This document shows, piece after piece, positions 63,881-64,000 of a stretch of 64,000 bases of DNA. How positions within the stretch are numbered: position 1 is the stretch's first letter; each line of letters begins with the position of its first letter. Below the pieces are notes generated by a model. The model saw only the letters and a list, made by a program, of their open reading frames with translations. It had not been told where the DNA came from and made no database searches. Origin of the DNA: Marisa cornuarietis. Taxonomy: Eukaryota; Mollusca; Gastropoda; Architaenioglossa; Ampullariidae. The stretch spans positions 11,846,501 through 11,910,500 of the forward strand of contig SMMW01000622.1 of NCBI GenBank assembly GCA_004794655.1, given 5' to 3'. Made by a program: the position numbers and the translations under genes.

Positions 63881-64000
63881 CAGCACACCAGACTACACAG
63901 GCATGCCAAGCTGAGATCTTATTTTACAGGGCAAAACAAAAAAAAATTGCAGCCTGTGGGGAGTTAAGGTTTACGAAACCTTGTCGCAGACCATTGCTTG

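Larger units (their letters stand above)
60112..64000. other. Non-coding, with one weak candidate exon
   Basis: AT-rich; contains a poly-G run at 61111-61120, the tRNA-like relic at 61.97 kb, the candidate minus-strand exon at 63.0-63.13 kb and a CA/TA repeat at the end. Confidence 0.5.

Overview
This is metazoan genomic DNA: long non-coding stretches, many CA/GT, ATC and GCGT microsatellites, tRNA-headed SINEs, a decayed LINE and splice-type signals. There is no prokaryotic gene organisation. The only gene I recognise with confidence is a single-exon coding region at 43658-44389 (+) for a bHLH transcription factor of the Mist1/Dimmed (BHLHA15) family. Its bHLH matches neither the vertebrate nor the insect form exactly. 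With the SINE types and the repeat-rich intergenic DNA, this suggests a lophotrochozoan, most likely a mollusc and perhaps a gastropod. The species assignment is inference.

Layout. 1-8.1 kb: non-coding, with a GC-rich block at about 1.9-2.1 kb that holds a strong G-quadruplex motif directly before a consensus splice donor (possible non-coding first exon), dense microsatellites at 2.2-3.8 kb and a 17-bp tandem repeat at 6.3 kb. 8.1-12 kb: four copies of one tRNA-derived SINE family, three of them nested in a 1-kb cluster beside a second tRNA-like head. 12-27 kb: non-coding, with a 100-bp ATC array at 24.2 kb. 27.1-29.1 kb: a degenerate repeat patch and a 5'-truncated, inactivated LINE reverse transcriptase on the minus strand. 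29-43.6 kb: non-coding, with a fifth SINE at 35.5 kb, a perfect match to the bilaterian CTCF consensus at 37.1 kb, and a SINE of a second family at 40.1 kb. 43.65-44.39 kb: the bHLH coding exon, opening right after a strong splice acceptor. 44.4-64 kb: non-coding, with a sixth SINE copy at 59.9 kb flanked by a perfect 15-bp target-site duplication.

The arrangement fits a developmental transcription-factor gene in a large, gene-poor regulatory domain: one coding exon, a probable untranslated upstream exon, and tens of kilobases of flanking DNA that would carry enhancers. I did not find a multi-gene system. The most informative items are the bHLHA15 gene, the SINE family with matching target-site duplications on five of six copies, the CTCF-type site upstream of the gene, and a few weak candidate exons or small ORFs that transcript data could settle.
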